64,000 nt of DNA from Pseudonocardia alaniniphila (lineage in GTDB: Bacteria > Actinomycetota > Actinomycetes > Mycobacteriales > Pseudonocardiaceae). The notes beneath the pieces are model-generated. The model searched no databases and was not told where the DNA came from. It saw only the letters and a list, made by a program, of their open reading frames with translations. The stretch covers positions 62,001-126,000 of the forward strand of contig NZ_JAKXMK010000035.1 of NCBI RefSeq assembly GCF_022524485.1. Reading direction: 5' to 3'. This document shows positions 40,556 to 48,769 of the stretch, piece after piece. How positions within the stretch are numbered: the stretch's first letter is position 1; each line of letters begins with the position of its first letter. The position numbers and the translations under genes are program-made.

Positions 40556-41230
40556 TCATGGGGCCGGTGGTTCGACGAGCCGGTGCCGGTATGCCAGGAC
40601 CACCAATTGAGCGCGGTCGCGGGCGCTGAGCTTGGTCATGGCGCGGCTGACGTGGGTCTTGGCGGTGGCGTGGCTGATGGTGAGCGTCGTAGCGATCTCG
40701 GTGTTGCTCAGTCCCTGGGCGACCAGCCCGACGATCTGCCTTTCGCGGGTGGTGAGCTCGGCCATCGCGCGGGCATCGATTCGTGGGGTCCTGCTTCGGG
40801 CGGTGAGCTGGGCGATCAGCCTCCGGGTCAGCCCCGGGGAGAGGAGGGCTTCGCCGCCGGCGACCACACGGATGCCGCGCAGCAACTGGACCGGTTCGGT
40901 GTTCTTGATCAGGAAGCCTGCGGCGCCGGCGCTGAGCGCGTCGATGACGTACTCGTCGTGGTCGAAAGTGGTGAGGATGAGCACGTGGACGCCGGCGAGA
41001 TCGGGGTCGGCAGCGATCTGATGGGTGGCGCTCAGCCCGTCGACGCCGGGCATCCTGATGTCCATCAGAACGACGTCGGGACGGGTCTGCCGGGTCAGCT
41101 CCACCGCGGTGGCTCCGTCGCCGGCTTCGCCGACCACGATCATGCCGGGCTCGGTCTCGATGAGTACCCGGAAGCCACCCCGCACGAGGGCCTCGTCGTC
41201 GGCGATGAGCACGCGAATGGGATCGGTCAT
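40556..41230 (-). CDS. NarL/LuxR-family response regulator
   Basis: The protein (224 aa) has a receiver domain with phospho-acceptor Asp57 (VVLMDIRMPG), the acidic pair D11/D12, a Thr in LILTTFDHDEYV and Lys in GFLIKNTEP. A LuxR-type helix-turn-helix closes it (LTTRERQIVGLVAQGLSNTE). The adjacent histidine kinase gene ends 25 bp upstream of its ATG, so the two form a two-component pair. A Gly-to-Ala substitution is visible in none of the key motifs. Signal and targets are unknown; the divergent DUF6223 gene is one candidate target. Confidence 0.94.
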   Translation of the reverse strand: MTDPIRVLIADDEALVRGGFRVLIETEPGMIVVGEAGDGATAVELTRQTRPDVVLMDIRMPGVDGLSATHQIAADPDLAGVHVLILTTFDHDEYVIDALSAGAAGFLIKNTEPVQLLRGIRVVAGGEALLSPGLTRRLIAQLTARSRTPRIDARAMAELTTRERQIVGLVAQGLSNTEIATTLTISHATAKTHVSRAMTKLSARDRAQLVVLAYRHRLVEPPAP

Positions 41231-41255
41231 CGGGTGGCTCGGGCGCACGACGACA

Positions 41256-42446
41256 TCATCGCGGGTGCGGGATGGGTAACTCGGCGTGTACTTCGAAGCC
41301 GCCGTCGGGGTGGGGAGCGGCGGTGAGCCGGCCGGACAGCGCGCGGGCACGCTCGCGCATGCCGTCGATGCCGTGCCCGCCCGCGGTGTCCGTGCTGGTC
41401 GTGGGCCCGTCGTTGCGGATCCGGATGAGGAGCCGCGACGGTTCGTGCGTCAGCGCCAGCTCGACGGTGCGGGCCTCGGCGTGGCGGAGCACGTTGGTCA
41501 GCGCTTCCTGGATGATCCGGTAGGCGGCCAGATCGACGGGGGCGGGCAGCGGCCGCGGGTCGCCTTCGACGTTCAGCTCCACCCGAAGGTTCGCGGCCTC
41601 GGCGGTGTGGAGCAGGTCGGCGAGGCGGTCGAGCCCGCCCCGGGGCGCGCGCGGTTCCCCCTCCACCGCCGGGGTGTCGGTGCGCAGGATGCCGAGGATG
41701 GTCGTGACGTCGGTGAGGCCGTCGTCGCAGATCTTCTTGATCGCGGCGAGTGCCTCGCGGGCCTGCCCGGGGCGCTGTTCGATGACGTGCAGACCTACCC
41801 CGGCCTGCACACTGATCGTGGCCATGGCATGCCCGAAGACGTCGTGCAGCTCGCGTGCGATGCGCAGTCGTTCCTCGGCTGCGAGTCGGCGCGCCCGCTC
41901 CTCGTGTGTCTGGATCTCCCGGGCGAGCTGGGCGCGGGTGGCCGCGAGAACCGCCCGGTAGTACCCCGCGGCCGCGCCTGCGCTGCCCGCAGTGGCCGCC
42001 AGCAGCACCGCGAAGGGGACCACGCCGGCGGTCTCGGCGTCGCCGAGCACCACCCGGATCGCGACGATCTGGATCAAGGCGGTGAACGCGGCGCCCGCGA
42101 GGCCCCACCGCCACCCGCGATGAACCGCGAGGGTGTAGCAGCCGATCAGCGGGGCCAGGGTGATCAGACGCCCGGGATAGGCGCCGAGGAACCAGACGAG
42201 GGGGACCGCATTGAGCACGACCACCGACGCGATCGGGTAGCGGCGGCGCACCGCGACCGCCGCTGCGACCGTTGCGCCCAGTGCCACCGCTCCGGCGTCG
42301 AGCGGGCGGGTGTTCGCCACTAGCGGGTCGACCCCGGCGAACGCGGCGGCGAGGAATCCCACCGCCACACAAGCGCCGAGACTCGCGTCGGCCACCACCG
42401 GCAACCGCGTGTCGAGACGCACGGCCTCACGCATGGTGTTGACCAT
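41256..42446 (-). CDS. Sensor histidine kinase (HisKA_3 type)
   Basis: The protein (396 aa) has an N-terminal membrane domain of about five to six hydrophobic segments. A HisKA_3 dimerisation box with the phospho-accepting His follows (ERLRIARELHDVFGHAMATI), then a HATPase_c domain (YRIIQEALTNVLRHAEA with the N-box, GHGIDGMRERARALSGR with the G-box). There is no extracytoplasmic sensor domain, so it probably senses within the membrane, as many actinobacterial envelope-stress kinases do. I choose the ATG at 42446 (GAGGGCGGGA upstream). Confidence 0.92.
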   Translation of the reverse strand: MVNTMREAVRLDTRLPVVADASLGACVAVGFLAAAFAGVDPLVANTRPLDAGAVALGATVAAAVAVRRRYPIASVVVLNAVPLVWFLGAYPGRLITLAPLIGCYTLAVHRGWRWGLAGAAFTALIQIVAIRVVLGDAETAGVVPFAVLLAATAGSAGAAAGYYRAVLAATRAQLAREIQTHEERARRLAAEERLRIARELHDVFGHAMATISVQAGVGLHVIEQRPGQAREALAAIKKICDDGLTDVTTILGILRTDTPAVEGEPRAPRGGLDRLADLLHTAEAANLRVELNVEGDPRPLPAPVDLAAYRIIQEALTNVLRHAEARTVELALTHEPSRLLIRIRNDGPTTSTDTAGGHGIDGMRERARALSGRLTAAPHPDGGFEVHAELPIPHPR

Positions 42447-42759
42447 TCCCGCCCTCGATCCGCGCACCCGTCGCCCGGCCCCATGTTCTCGGGTGCCGCC
42501 GGGGTGCGCATCCACCGGGCGCGGTGTCTCGGTACTACCGCACCGGTTGAGAGCGTCTACTACCGGCGGCTGACCGTACCCCGCGGGCATCAGCCGGGAA
42601 AGACGACCGTCGCCCGATGCGCAGATGCCGTCCCCGCAATCACCATCGCTCTCACTCATGCATCATCGCGCCGACCGCGCGACCGATCAGGTGTAACCGC
42701 AAGAACGATTCCCGGTACCTACGCTGCCGCTCCTCGTTATTCGACCGAAGGGATTCTCG
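42447..42759. other. Divergent intergenic region
   Basis: This region separates the kinase and the DUF6223 gene. I see no coding sequence and no clear operator beyond short GC-rich symmetries. Confidence 0.4.
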
Positions 42760-43134
42760 ATGTCCGTCCGTCTATTGCTCGCCACACCGGCGGCCGTGCA
42801 GGTCTCCGTCGCCGCTGGTGGTTACGACATCGGCTCCGGGCGAACCGTGCCCACCGTGGCCGCCGTGCTGGGGCTGATCAGCGTGGTCGTCGGCGGACTG
42901 GCGCTGGCCCGCTCCGCCGGTCGCACCGGCGTCGGCAACGGGCGAAACGGTGCCATCGTGGCCCTGGTGCTGGGCCTGATCGGCGCGGTCGTCGGAGGGC
43001 TGCACATGGCCAACTCTGCCGGTGGTCTCGGCACCGGCAACGGGCTGGCCGGGGCCATCGTGGCCCTGGCGCTGGGGCTGATCGGCATGGTCATCGGCGG
43101 GCTGGCGCTGGCCCGCTCCCGCCGCACCGCCTGA
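42760..43134 (+). CDS. DUF6223 family membrane protein
   Basis: The protein (124 aa) consists mainly of three similar repeats of about 35 residues, each a hydrophobic helix followed by a Gly-rich turn: AVLGLISVVVGGLALARS, VLGLIGAVVGGLHMANSA and ALGLIGMVIGGLALARS, linked by GxGNG motifs. The repeats are also visible at the DNA level. It is predicted to be an integral membrane protein, and the function is unknown. It is divergent from a two-component system with a membrane-embedded kinase, which may control it. Confidence 0.75.
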   Translation: MSVRLLLATPAAVQVSVAAGGYDIGSGRTVPTVAAVLGLISVVVGGLALARSAGRTGVGNGRNGAIVALVLGLIGAVVGGLHMANSAGGLGTGNGLAGAIVALALGLIGMVIGGLALARSRRTA

Positions 43135-43331
43135 CCCGGCCATACGCGGCCGCTACGGGTAGCGCCGTGTCGACGTCGATGCTGCGAAAATGGCGCGAGT
43201 ACAAATCCGCCGGATTGCCGGCGAGATATTCGGATTCAGGTAGGTACATTCCTGGGCCCGCCCGCCTAAGGCCACGGCGGCCGTCCGACCGGGTGGTCCC
43301 CGATCGATTCCGGCCGCCGCGGCCTGTCGCC

Positions 43332-43817
43332 TCAGGAGGCGAGGAACTCGTCGATCTGGTTGATCGCCCCGCTGGCACCCTCGATGACCCCCATCTCCAG
43401 CACCTTCTGCAGGTCTTCCGCGGTGGCGTACGTACCCGCGTAGGTCGCGCGCGTGCGGCCGTCGTGCTCGGTGAAGGTGTAGACGTTCGAGGCGACCGGT
43501 AGGTCGGGGTTCGGGTTGAACTCGAGGTCGGCGAACCCGTCCTCGAACGAGAAGCTCCGCGGCTCGTCGACGGCCGTGACCTTCCAGTACCCGGCGAACT
43601 TCTCACCCTCCGGGCTGGTCATGAAGTAGGTGACCCGGCCGCCGGGGGTGAGGTCGTGATCGACGAAGGTCGCCGGGTAGGTCGGCGGGCCCCACACCTT
43701 CTCCAGCTGGCGCGGGTCCGCGTAGATCTGCCAGACCCGCTCCACGGGGGCGTCGAACTCGGCGGTGATGGTCAGGGTGCGGCTGTCCAGGTCGTGCTTG
43801 ACGTCGGTGACGGGCAT
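43332..43817 (-). CDS. SRPBCC (AHSA1-type) domain protein
   Basis: The protein (161 aa) has the START/Aha1-like fold pattern: LTITAEFDAPVERVWQIYAD, the segment VWGPPTYPATFVDHDLTPGG, FEDGFADL and a C-terminal helix GASGAINQIDEFLAS. Such proteins bind small hydrophobic ligands. It follows the ArsR-type regulator gene by 3 bp and is probably co-transcribed with it. This pairing of SRPBCC and ArsR genes is very common in actinobacteria, with the regulator controlling both. Confidence 0.88.
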   Translation of the reverse strand: MPVTDVKHDLDSRTLTITAEFDAPVERVWQIYADPRQLEKVWGPPTYPATFVDHDLTPGGRVTYFMTSPEGEKFAGYWKVTAVDEPRSFSFEDGFADLEFNPNPDLPVASNVYTFTEHDGRTRATYAGTYATAEDLQKVLEMGVIEGASGAINQIDEFLAS

Positions 43818-43820
43818 TGT

Positions 43821-44174
43821 TCAGTCCTCCCGGTCGGTGGGGGTTGTGGTGTCGGATGCGATCAGCTCGTCGATGCGTGCGATGCGGCCACGCCAGACCT
43901 GCTCCAGCTCGGTGAGCATGGACGCCACGGACCGCACTGCCGACACGTCGCCGCTGGCCAGCTGCTCGCGACCGTTGCGCCGCTTGGTGAGCAGGCCGGC
44001 CTTCTCCAGGACGGCGACGTGCTTCTGCACCGCGGCGAAGCTCATCTCGTACTTCGCCGCGAGGGCTGAGACCGAGTGCTCACCGGCCAGCACCCTGCGC
44101 ATGATGTCGCGCCTGGTCCGGTCGGCGAGTGCGTGGAACAGGGCGTCGGCCCGCTCCTCGTCGGTCTCGGTCAC
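43821..44174 (-). CDS. ArsR-family helix-turn-helix regulator (SRPBCC partner)
   Basis: The protein (117 aa, GTG start at 44174) has the winged HTH of the non-metal ArsR group: ALADRTRRDIMRRVLAGEHS, then SALAAKYEMSFAAVQKHVAV and EKAGLLTKRRNGREQ. No Cys metal site is seen. The gene starts 8 nt after a good -10 and has no ribosome binding site, so the mRNA is probably leaderless. A palindrome sits between the -35 and -10, as expected for autorepression. Confidence 0.9.
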   Translation of the reverse strand: MTETDEERADALFHALADRTRRDIMRRVLAGEHSVSALAAKYEMSFAAVQKHVAVLEKAGLLTKRRNGREQLASGDVSAVRSVASMLTELEQVWRGRIARIDELIASDTTTPTDRED

Positions 44175-44182
44175 GAGGAAAA

Positions 44183-44211
44183 TATACAACTAATCGGTTG
44201 TACGTTGTCAA
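44183..44211 (-). promoter_or_regulatory. Leaderless promoter of the ArsR-SRPBCC pair
   Basis: On the minus strand the -35 is TTGACA (44206-44211), the spacer is exactly 17 bp and the -10 is TGTATA (44183-44188). The GTG start follows 8 nt later. The match to consensus is the best in this window. Confidence 0.7.
44185..44202. promoter_or_regulatory. ArsR-type operator inside the promoter
   Basis: TACAAC and GTTGTA are perfect arms around TAATCG. The site overlaps the -10 and fills the spacer, so a bound dimer would block RNA polymerase. ACAAC-type palindromes are typical for regulators of SRPBCC genes. Confidence 0.7.
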
Positions 44212-44274
44212 GGGTCAAGGTCCCAGCGGTCGATCTGGTTGCGGCGGTTCGTCGCCCGCGGGAACGCTGTCGGC

Positions 44275-45015
44275 ATGATCGATCGGCCGGCGGAACACGA
44301 CGCAGCACGACACTGGGAACACGTCGCGAACGAGTGGACGGACTGGGCCCGCGCACCCGAGCACGACGCCTACTGGTACTACCGCGAGGCCTTCCGGGAG
44401 TTCCTGCCCGGACCGGGCGTCGCCACGCTGGAGATCGGCTGCGGTGAGGGCCGGATCGCCCGCGATCTCACCGCGCTGGGCCATCACGTCACCGCGACCG
44501 ACATCTCGCCCAGCCTCGTCGCCGCGGCGGAAGCGGCAGGCTCCGAGCAGCGCTACATGGTCGCCGACGCGACCTCGCTCCCGTTCGAGGACCGCGCGTT
44601 CGACCGAGTCGTGGCCTACAACATGCTGATGGACGTGCCGGACATGCCGGCGGCGGTGGCCGAAGCCGCGCGCGTGCTCGCCGATGACGGCGTCCTGACG
44701 ATCTCGATCGTCCACCCCTTCGTCGACCGCGGATCCTTCGCCGACGCCGAGCCCGACGCCCCTTTCGTGGTCCCCGGTACCTACTTCGGGCGTAGCCATT
44801 TCATCGGCACGGAATCACGAGCGGGGCGCACCATGCACTTCGCCGGGTGGTCGTACCCCCTGGAGGACTACGTCGCCGCCCTCCAGGCCGCGGGACTTGC
44901 CATCACATCACTGCGAGAGCCCCGCCCGGCTCATCTCAACGGGCGCGACCCGGCTCGGGCGCGATGGGAACGCATGCCGCTCTTTCTGTGGATCAACGCC
45001 GTCCCGCGAAGATAG
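44275..45015 (+). CDS. SAM-dependent methyltransferase (class I)
   Basis: The protein (246 aa) carries motif I (LEIGCGEGRIARDLTALGHH), motif II (TATDIS), YMVADATSLPFEDRAFDRVV and AARVLADDGVLTISIVHP, the order of the Methyltransf_11 family. The C-terminal part (MHFAGWSYPLEDYVAALQAA) probably binds the acceptor. The substrate is unknown. I choose the ATG at 44275; an upstream in-frame start at 44239 adds unconserved residues. Confidence 0.9.
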   Translation: MIDRPAEHDAARHWEHVANEWTDWARAPEHDAYWYYREAFREFLPGPGVATLEIGCGEGRIARDLTALGHHVTATDISPSLVAAAEAAGSEQRYMVADATSLPFEDRAFDRVVAYNMLMDVPDMPAAVAEAARVLADDGVLTISIVHPFVDRGSFADAEPDAPFVVPGTYFGRSHFIGTESRAGRTMHFAGWSYPLEDYVAALQAAGLAITSLREPRPAHLNGRDPARARWERMPLFLWINAVPRR

Positions 45016-45051
45016 GTCGAAGGCCGCGCCGGTGTGCACCTGGTGGCGTTG

Positions 45052-45342
45052 TCAGGCGAGTCCCTCGACCACGATCAAGCGGCCGACGGAGGCTCGCTCC
45101 CGGATCTTGAGCGCCTCCGCGTATTCGGCCGACCGGTACCAGCGACGTGCTGTGGCCGCGTCGGGGAACTCGAGGATGACGATCCTCCCTGGCGACGCGT
45201 CGCCCTCCAGCAGTTCGGTCTCGCCGCCCCGAGCGAGATACCGTCCGCCGTACAGCTCGATCGAGTTCGCCGCGATGGGTTTGTACTGCTCGTACAGCTC
45301 CGGGTCGTGCACCTGGATCTCCACCACGACATAAGCGGTCAC
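45052..45342 (-). CDS. DUF1330 family protein
   Basis: The protein (96 aa) has the DUF1330 pattern: AYVVVEIQVHDPELYEQYKP, then YGGRYLARGGETELLEG and IVILEFPDAATARRWYRSAEY. This small dimeric alpha-beta barrel family has no assigned function. The GTG at 45342 is chosen because GAGGAG lies 5 nt before it. Confidence 0.9.
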   Translation of the reverse strand: MTAYVVVEIQVHDPELYEQYKPIAANSIELYGGRYLARGGETELLEGDASPGRIVILEFPDAATARRWYRSAEYAEALKIRERASVGRLIVVEGLA

Positions 45343-45446
45343 GTCGCTCCTCGGCTCTCGATCGACTGCCTGCATCCCCAGTGTGGTCGCTGGTCGCGAC
45401 TTCGTGCGAGGAGGAAGGCCTGGGGCGCGCCGTCGGCGCCTCGATC

Positions 45447-45875
45447 TCAGACGGCTTGCCTGCCCGTATCCACTTCAGGCACCTGGCCGCTCGGTGTCGA
45501 TGCTGCCTGAGCGGTGGCGAGGCAGAACGGATGCCCTGCGGGGTCGATCAGCACTCGGAAGCGATCGCCGCCGGGCTGCGAATCTGCGCGGCGAGCGCCC
45601 ATCGAGCACAGGTGCGCCTCGGCCTCATCAAGGTCGTCAACGACGAAGTCCAGGTGTAGCCGCCGAGTCGCGGCCGGGTCCGGCCACGGGATGGGCTCGG
45701 AGTTCTGCACCCGTTGGAAGTCCAGCCGCAATGCGCTGTCGGTTCCGCTGAGCACGACGAAGTCATCGTTGGACGATCGGAGGTCGCCGCCCACTATTTC
45801 TCGGTAGAAGCGGGCCAGCGCATGGGGATCAGGGCAATCGAGAGTCACGGCAAACAACCGGCTGCCAAGAATCAC
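45447..45875 (-). CDS. VOC-family protein (glyoxalase/bleomycin-resistance fold)
   Basis: The protein (142 aa) has the VOC repeat structure: LFAVTLDCPDPHALARFYRE, LHLDFVVDDLDEAEAHLCSM, and the terminal FRVLIDPAGHPFCLATA. It follows the actinobacterial glyoxalase-like subgroup, and the function is unknown. The GTG start at 45875 overlaps the stop of the nucleotidyltransferase gene as GTGA, so the pair is translationally coupled. Confidence 0.85.
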   Translation of the reverse strand: MILGSRLFAVTLDCPDPHALARFYREIVGGDLRSSNDDFVVLSGTDSALRLDFQRVQNSEPIPWPDPAATRRLHLDFVVDDLDEAEAHLCSMGARRADSQPGGDRFRVLIDPAGHPFCLATAQAASTPSGQVPEVDTGRQAV

Positions 45876-46330
45876 GCGGGACGGCCTCCTGGACCAGGGG
45901 CGGCCGCGCACGCCGCCACCACCTCGGCGAGGAGAAGGGCCGGGTCGTACAGCGGTTGCAGGCCATCGGTCACGACGGCGCGAGTGCCGGAGTCCACCGG
46001 GGTGAGTGCGGCCCATGTCGGGTGGGCGAAGCCGAACTCGACCTCCAGACCTGAGCCGAGTCGGACGCGCCGCTCGGTGAGGACACCCCACCGCTGCGTG
46101 CGTACGACATGAGGGCTCCCGAAGTCGTGCAGCCACTCCTCGTCGTCCACGTAGAGCTCGGGGGATTCGGTGAGAACGACGAGATCGACGTCCGACGACA
46201 TTCGCTGGGTGTTCCGAGCCCACGAACCGCACAGCCCGACCGCTCTGACATCGGGTCGGTGCATCGCCCAGCGGGGTACCCCGGAGAGCACGCGGTGGAC
46301 TTCGGCCCTCCGTTCGTCCGTGACGTGCAT
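45872..46330 (-). CDS. Nucleotidyltransferase-domain protein
   Basis: The protein (152 aa) has the minimal nucleotidyltransferase signature GLCGSWARNTQRMSSDVDLV, where the G-S and the Asp pair bind nucleotide and metal, followed by the acidic strand in LEVEFGFA. Such domains occur in antibiotic adenylyltransferases and in MNT toxin-antitoxin partners. No HEPN partner is adjacent, so a small-molecule adenylyltransferase is as likely. The ATG at 46330 is chosen as the first Met giving a normal domain start. Confidence 0.78.
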   Translation of the reverse strand: MHVTDERRAEVHRVLSGVPRWAMHRPDVRAVGLCGSWARNTQRMSSDVDLVVLTESPELYVDDEEWLHDFGSPHVVRTQRWGVLTERRVRLGSGLEVEFGFAHPTWAALTPVDSGTRAVVTDGLQPLYDPALLLAEVVAACAAAPGPGGRPA

Positions 46331-46414
46331 GTCGTGACCGTAGAGCGCGTGCGCGGCAGGGGCTCGACTCTCTCGTGGAGCCGTGATCACCACCAGTTGG
46401 AGTGAGGAGAAGTG

Positions 46415-47632
46415 ATGTCGCATTCGATGCGCAGGCGCATCACCTCCGCGGCCGGGGCCGCGTTGTGCGTGCTGCTCGCTGCCTGCGTGAACACGGCCCC
46501 GCCCGCGACGGCGCCGCCGGTGATCGCCGACGACGTGTACACGCCGCTGGTTCCGTCGGTCCCGTCGCCGCCCCGCTGGTTCACCGGTGGAGATGGCACC
46601 TCCTTGCTCGTCTACGAACTCGAGCTGCTCAACGGGTTCCCGGTGCCCGTCACCGTGACGGGCGTGGACGTTCTGGCCACCGGTGCGGAGAGGCCGATCG
46701 CCGGCCTGTCCGGATCGGCCCTCACCGAGGCGACGTCGTTGCTGGCACCGACGACGCCTCCCACGACGACGATTCCGGCGTCGGCGATGGGTGTGGTCTG
46801 GATGGCGATTCCGGTGCCCGGGCCCGGTGCGATTCCGGCATCGATCCAGCACCGGATCACGGTCACCGTTCCGCCCGGTCTGCCGGTACCGGGCTCCATC
46901 ACCTACACGAGCAGGCCGACGGAGGTCGACCGGCGGCCACCACTCGTCGTCGGGCCACCGCTGGTCGGACCGGGCTGGATCGCTGCAGGCAGCTGCTGCG
47001 ACGGGCCGCACCGGCGCGCGTTGCAGCCGGTGGACGGTGAGCTCTCGCTGGCTCAGCGCTTCGCGATCGATTGGAACGGCTCCGACGTCCAGGGGCGACT
47101 CGTCGTGGGCGACCCCGACGTCAACACGAGCTGGGTGTTCTACGGCGCGCCGGTGATCGCCGTCGCCCCCGGCGCCGTCGTGCAGGCGGTGGACCGATTC
47201 CCCGACCAGGTTCCGAATCAGCCGAAGCCGGTCGGACTCGACGAGGCCGAGGGCAACCACGTGATCGTCGATCTCGGCGGCGGCCATTACGCCAGCTTCG
47301 ACCATCTCAAAGCCGGCTCCGTCGCGGTGAGAGCCGGTGACCGGGTGTGCCGGGGGCAGAAACTGGGCGAGCTCGGCAACTCCGGCTCGTCCAGCGGGCC
47401 ACACCTGCATTTCCACATCGCGGACGCGCCGACGCTGGCAGGCGACGGCCTGCCCTACGTCATCGATGAGTTCACGCTGTCGGGCAAGTTCCCGCCGCTC
47501 GACCAGGCCGAGAAGTTCATCGACGCCAGTCAGCCTGTACCGATCGACACCGCGGTGACCGGACCGCGCCACGACGAGCTGCCACTCGGTCTCGACGTCG
47601 TGTCCTTCCCGGGCACGGTGGGATGCCGCTGA
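46415..47632 (+). CDS. M23-family peptidase lipoprotein
   Basis: The protein (405 aa) begins with a lipobox signal (AAGAALCVLLAAC), a Pro/Thr-rich linker and an N-terminal beta domain. A C-terminal M23 (LytM) domain follows: FAIDWNG carries the first metal Asp region, NHVIVDLGGGHYASFDHLK the central His residues, and SGPHLHFHIAD the HxH motif. It probably cleaves or scaffolds peptidoglycan peptides at the outer face of the membrane. The first His of the usual HxxxD motif is not obvious (QRFAIDW), so activity is uncertain. The ribosome binding site is GAGGAGAAG. Confidence 0.85.
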   Translation: MSHSMRRRITSAAGAALCVLLAACVNTAPPATAPPVIADDVYTPLVPSVPSPPRWFTGGDGTSLLVYELELLNGFPVPVTVTGVDVLATGAERPIAGLSGSALTEATSLLAPTTPPTTTIPASAMGVVWMAIPVPGPGAIPASIQHRITVTVPPGLPVPGSITYTSRPTEVDRRPPLVVGPPLVGPGWIAAGSCCDGPHRRALQPVDGELSLAQRFAIDWNGSDVQGRLVVGDPDVNTSWVFYGAPVIAVAPGAVVQAVDRFPDQVPNQPKPVGLDEAEGNHVIVDLGGGHYASFDHLKAGSVAVRAGDRVCRGQKLGELGNSGSSSGPHLHFHIADAPTLAGDGLPYVIDEFTLSGKFPPLDQAEKFIDASQPVPIDTAVTGPRHDELPLGLDVVSFPGTVGCR

Positions 47633-47677
47633 CCATCCTCGCGACGTCGCTGCGTCTTTCCCCCCGCCCGCCCGGGA

Positions 47678-48274
47678 TCACTGCGAGGTGCGGAGCAGTA
47701 GGGGGCTCATGGCGGCGTCGAGGGAGTCCTCCAGCGGCGCCGGGTCACGTCTCAGGTGAGAGAGCATGATGCCGCCTTGCAACGCCGTGAGCAGGGAGAG
47801 AGCGGCCATGGAAGGGTCGGTGTCCGGATCGAGCCTGCCGGTGCGCTGCGCGCGTGCCACGAGCCGGGAGATCGCGTCCTGCCATCGTGCGAACAGGCCG
47901 GCAAGCGTGTCCTGGAGCATCTGGTCGCCGTCGGTCTGGCCGACGAAGGTGCCGAGAGGGCAGGGGCCGAGGCCGTTCGATCGGTGGGCGGCCAGCACCT
48001 CGTCGCGCCAGCGGCGGATGTCGTCGCATGTCTGGTCGCGCAGCGCCGGTTGCCCAGCCATCACGAGATCGAACTGATGGTGCAGCACGGCCACACGGAG
48101 GTCCTGCCGGCCGCCGAAGTAGTGATACAGCTGTGACTTCCCCGCGCCGCTCGCCGCCAGGACGTCGTCCATCGACGGCGCGGCAAGCCCTCGCTCGTAC
48201 ATGAGCTTCGCCGCCGCCGAGACGATCGCCATGCGGGTGCGACGTCCGCGTTCTGTTGTCGGCAGCGGCTTCAT
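47678..48274 (-). CDS. TetR/AcrR family regulator
   Basis: The protein (198 aa) has a TetR HTH (RMAIVSAAAKLMYERGLAAP, then SMDDVLAASGAGKSQLYHYF) and a C-terminal domain containing NGLGPCPLGTFVGQ. That motif marks the LmrA/YxaF-like subgroup, which often controls efflux pumps. A strong ribosome binding site (GAGGAG) precedes the ATG, and a quasi-palindrome lies just upstream at 48296-48307. The MFS gene further upstream on the same strand is a candidate target. Confidence 0.9.
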   Translation of the reverse strand: MKPLPTTERGRRTRMAIVSAAAKLMYERGLAAPSMDDVLAASGAGKSQLYHYFGGRQDLRVAVLHHQFDLVMAGQPALRDQTCDDIRRWRDEVLAAHRSNGLGPCPLGTFVGQTDGDQMLQDTLAGLFARWQDAISRLVARAQRTGRLDPDTDPSMAALSLLTALQGGIMLSHLRRDPAPLEDSLDAAMSPLLLRTSQ

Positions 48275-48295
48275 GTTTTTCCTCCTCAGGCAAAA

Positions 48296-48307
48296 CTATC
48301 GCGGTAG
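48296..48307. promoter_or_regulatory. Operator-like quasi-palindrome upstream of tetR
   Basis: CTATCGCGGTAG is symmetric except for one mismatched pair (positions 4 and 9). It lies 22 bp before the TetR start, where an autoregulatory site would be expected. Confidence 0.4.
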
Positions 48308-48769
48308 CGGGGTCACGGCATGCCGTTGAACTCCTCGCCAAAGGGCGGGGAGAAACGACGCGAGATCATTTATCTCGGCGGCGCAGTGATGCGGCAGAGC
48401 GACGCGCAGCGCTTCCATGCCGGGTTCGGCCATAGGCGCGCGGTTTCCGGGAGGGGCAGCCACGGACAAAGGCCGCAGATCGAGGTGATCCGGGTGGCCG
48501 AGCAAGCCGTTGTCGGTGGGACGGACCTGGTGGACGACCCGGCCGAAGGTGACGGGCGCAATGCTGAGACGGTCTCAGACAAGGACCAGCACGTGCGATC
48601 TATGCGGGCTCGGCGCCGAAGGCGTGCAGGAAGGTGTTCACCGCCGCGCGCGTGACGGCCCACAGTTCGTCGTCAGGCACTCGCCGGGTGCCGCCGGACG
48701 ACTCTGAGGTGTCGATCGGGCGACGCGCAGGTCAGGGTCACGGCGGCGGTGTGACGAAGGAGCGCCTGG
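48308..48769. other. Intergenic stretch with a possible regulator remnant
   Basis: About 460 bp hold no full gene. The only recognisable feature is the C-terminal-like fragment at 48600-48720. The rest shows no family resemblance on either strand. Confidence 0.4.
48600..48720 (-). pseudogene. Possible C-terminal remnant of a TetR-like regulator
   Basis: A minus-strand frame ending in a TAG at 48600 encodes RRVPDDELWAVTRAAVNTFL followed by HAFGAEPA. This resembles the last helix of TetR-family ligand domains. No upstream HTH is present, and the MFS gene follows on the same strand. It was judged by eye only. Confidence 0.3.

Noticed and set aside
42900..43130. CRISPR-like or satellite repeats
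   Set aside because: The DNA repeats here are in frame and encode similar membrane helices of one protein; there are no constant repeats with unique spacers anywhere in the window.
45872..47572. A 566-aa minus-strand frame covering the nucleotidyltransferase and the M23 gene
   Set aside because: Only its last 152 residues match a family. The rest is antisense to the signal-peptide-bearing M23 gene and is Arg/Pro-rich noise.
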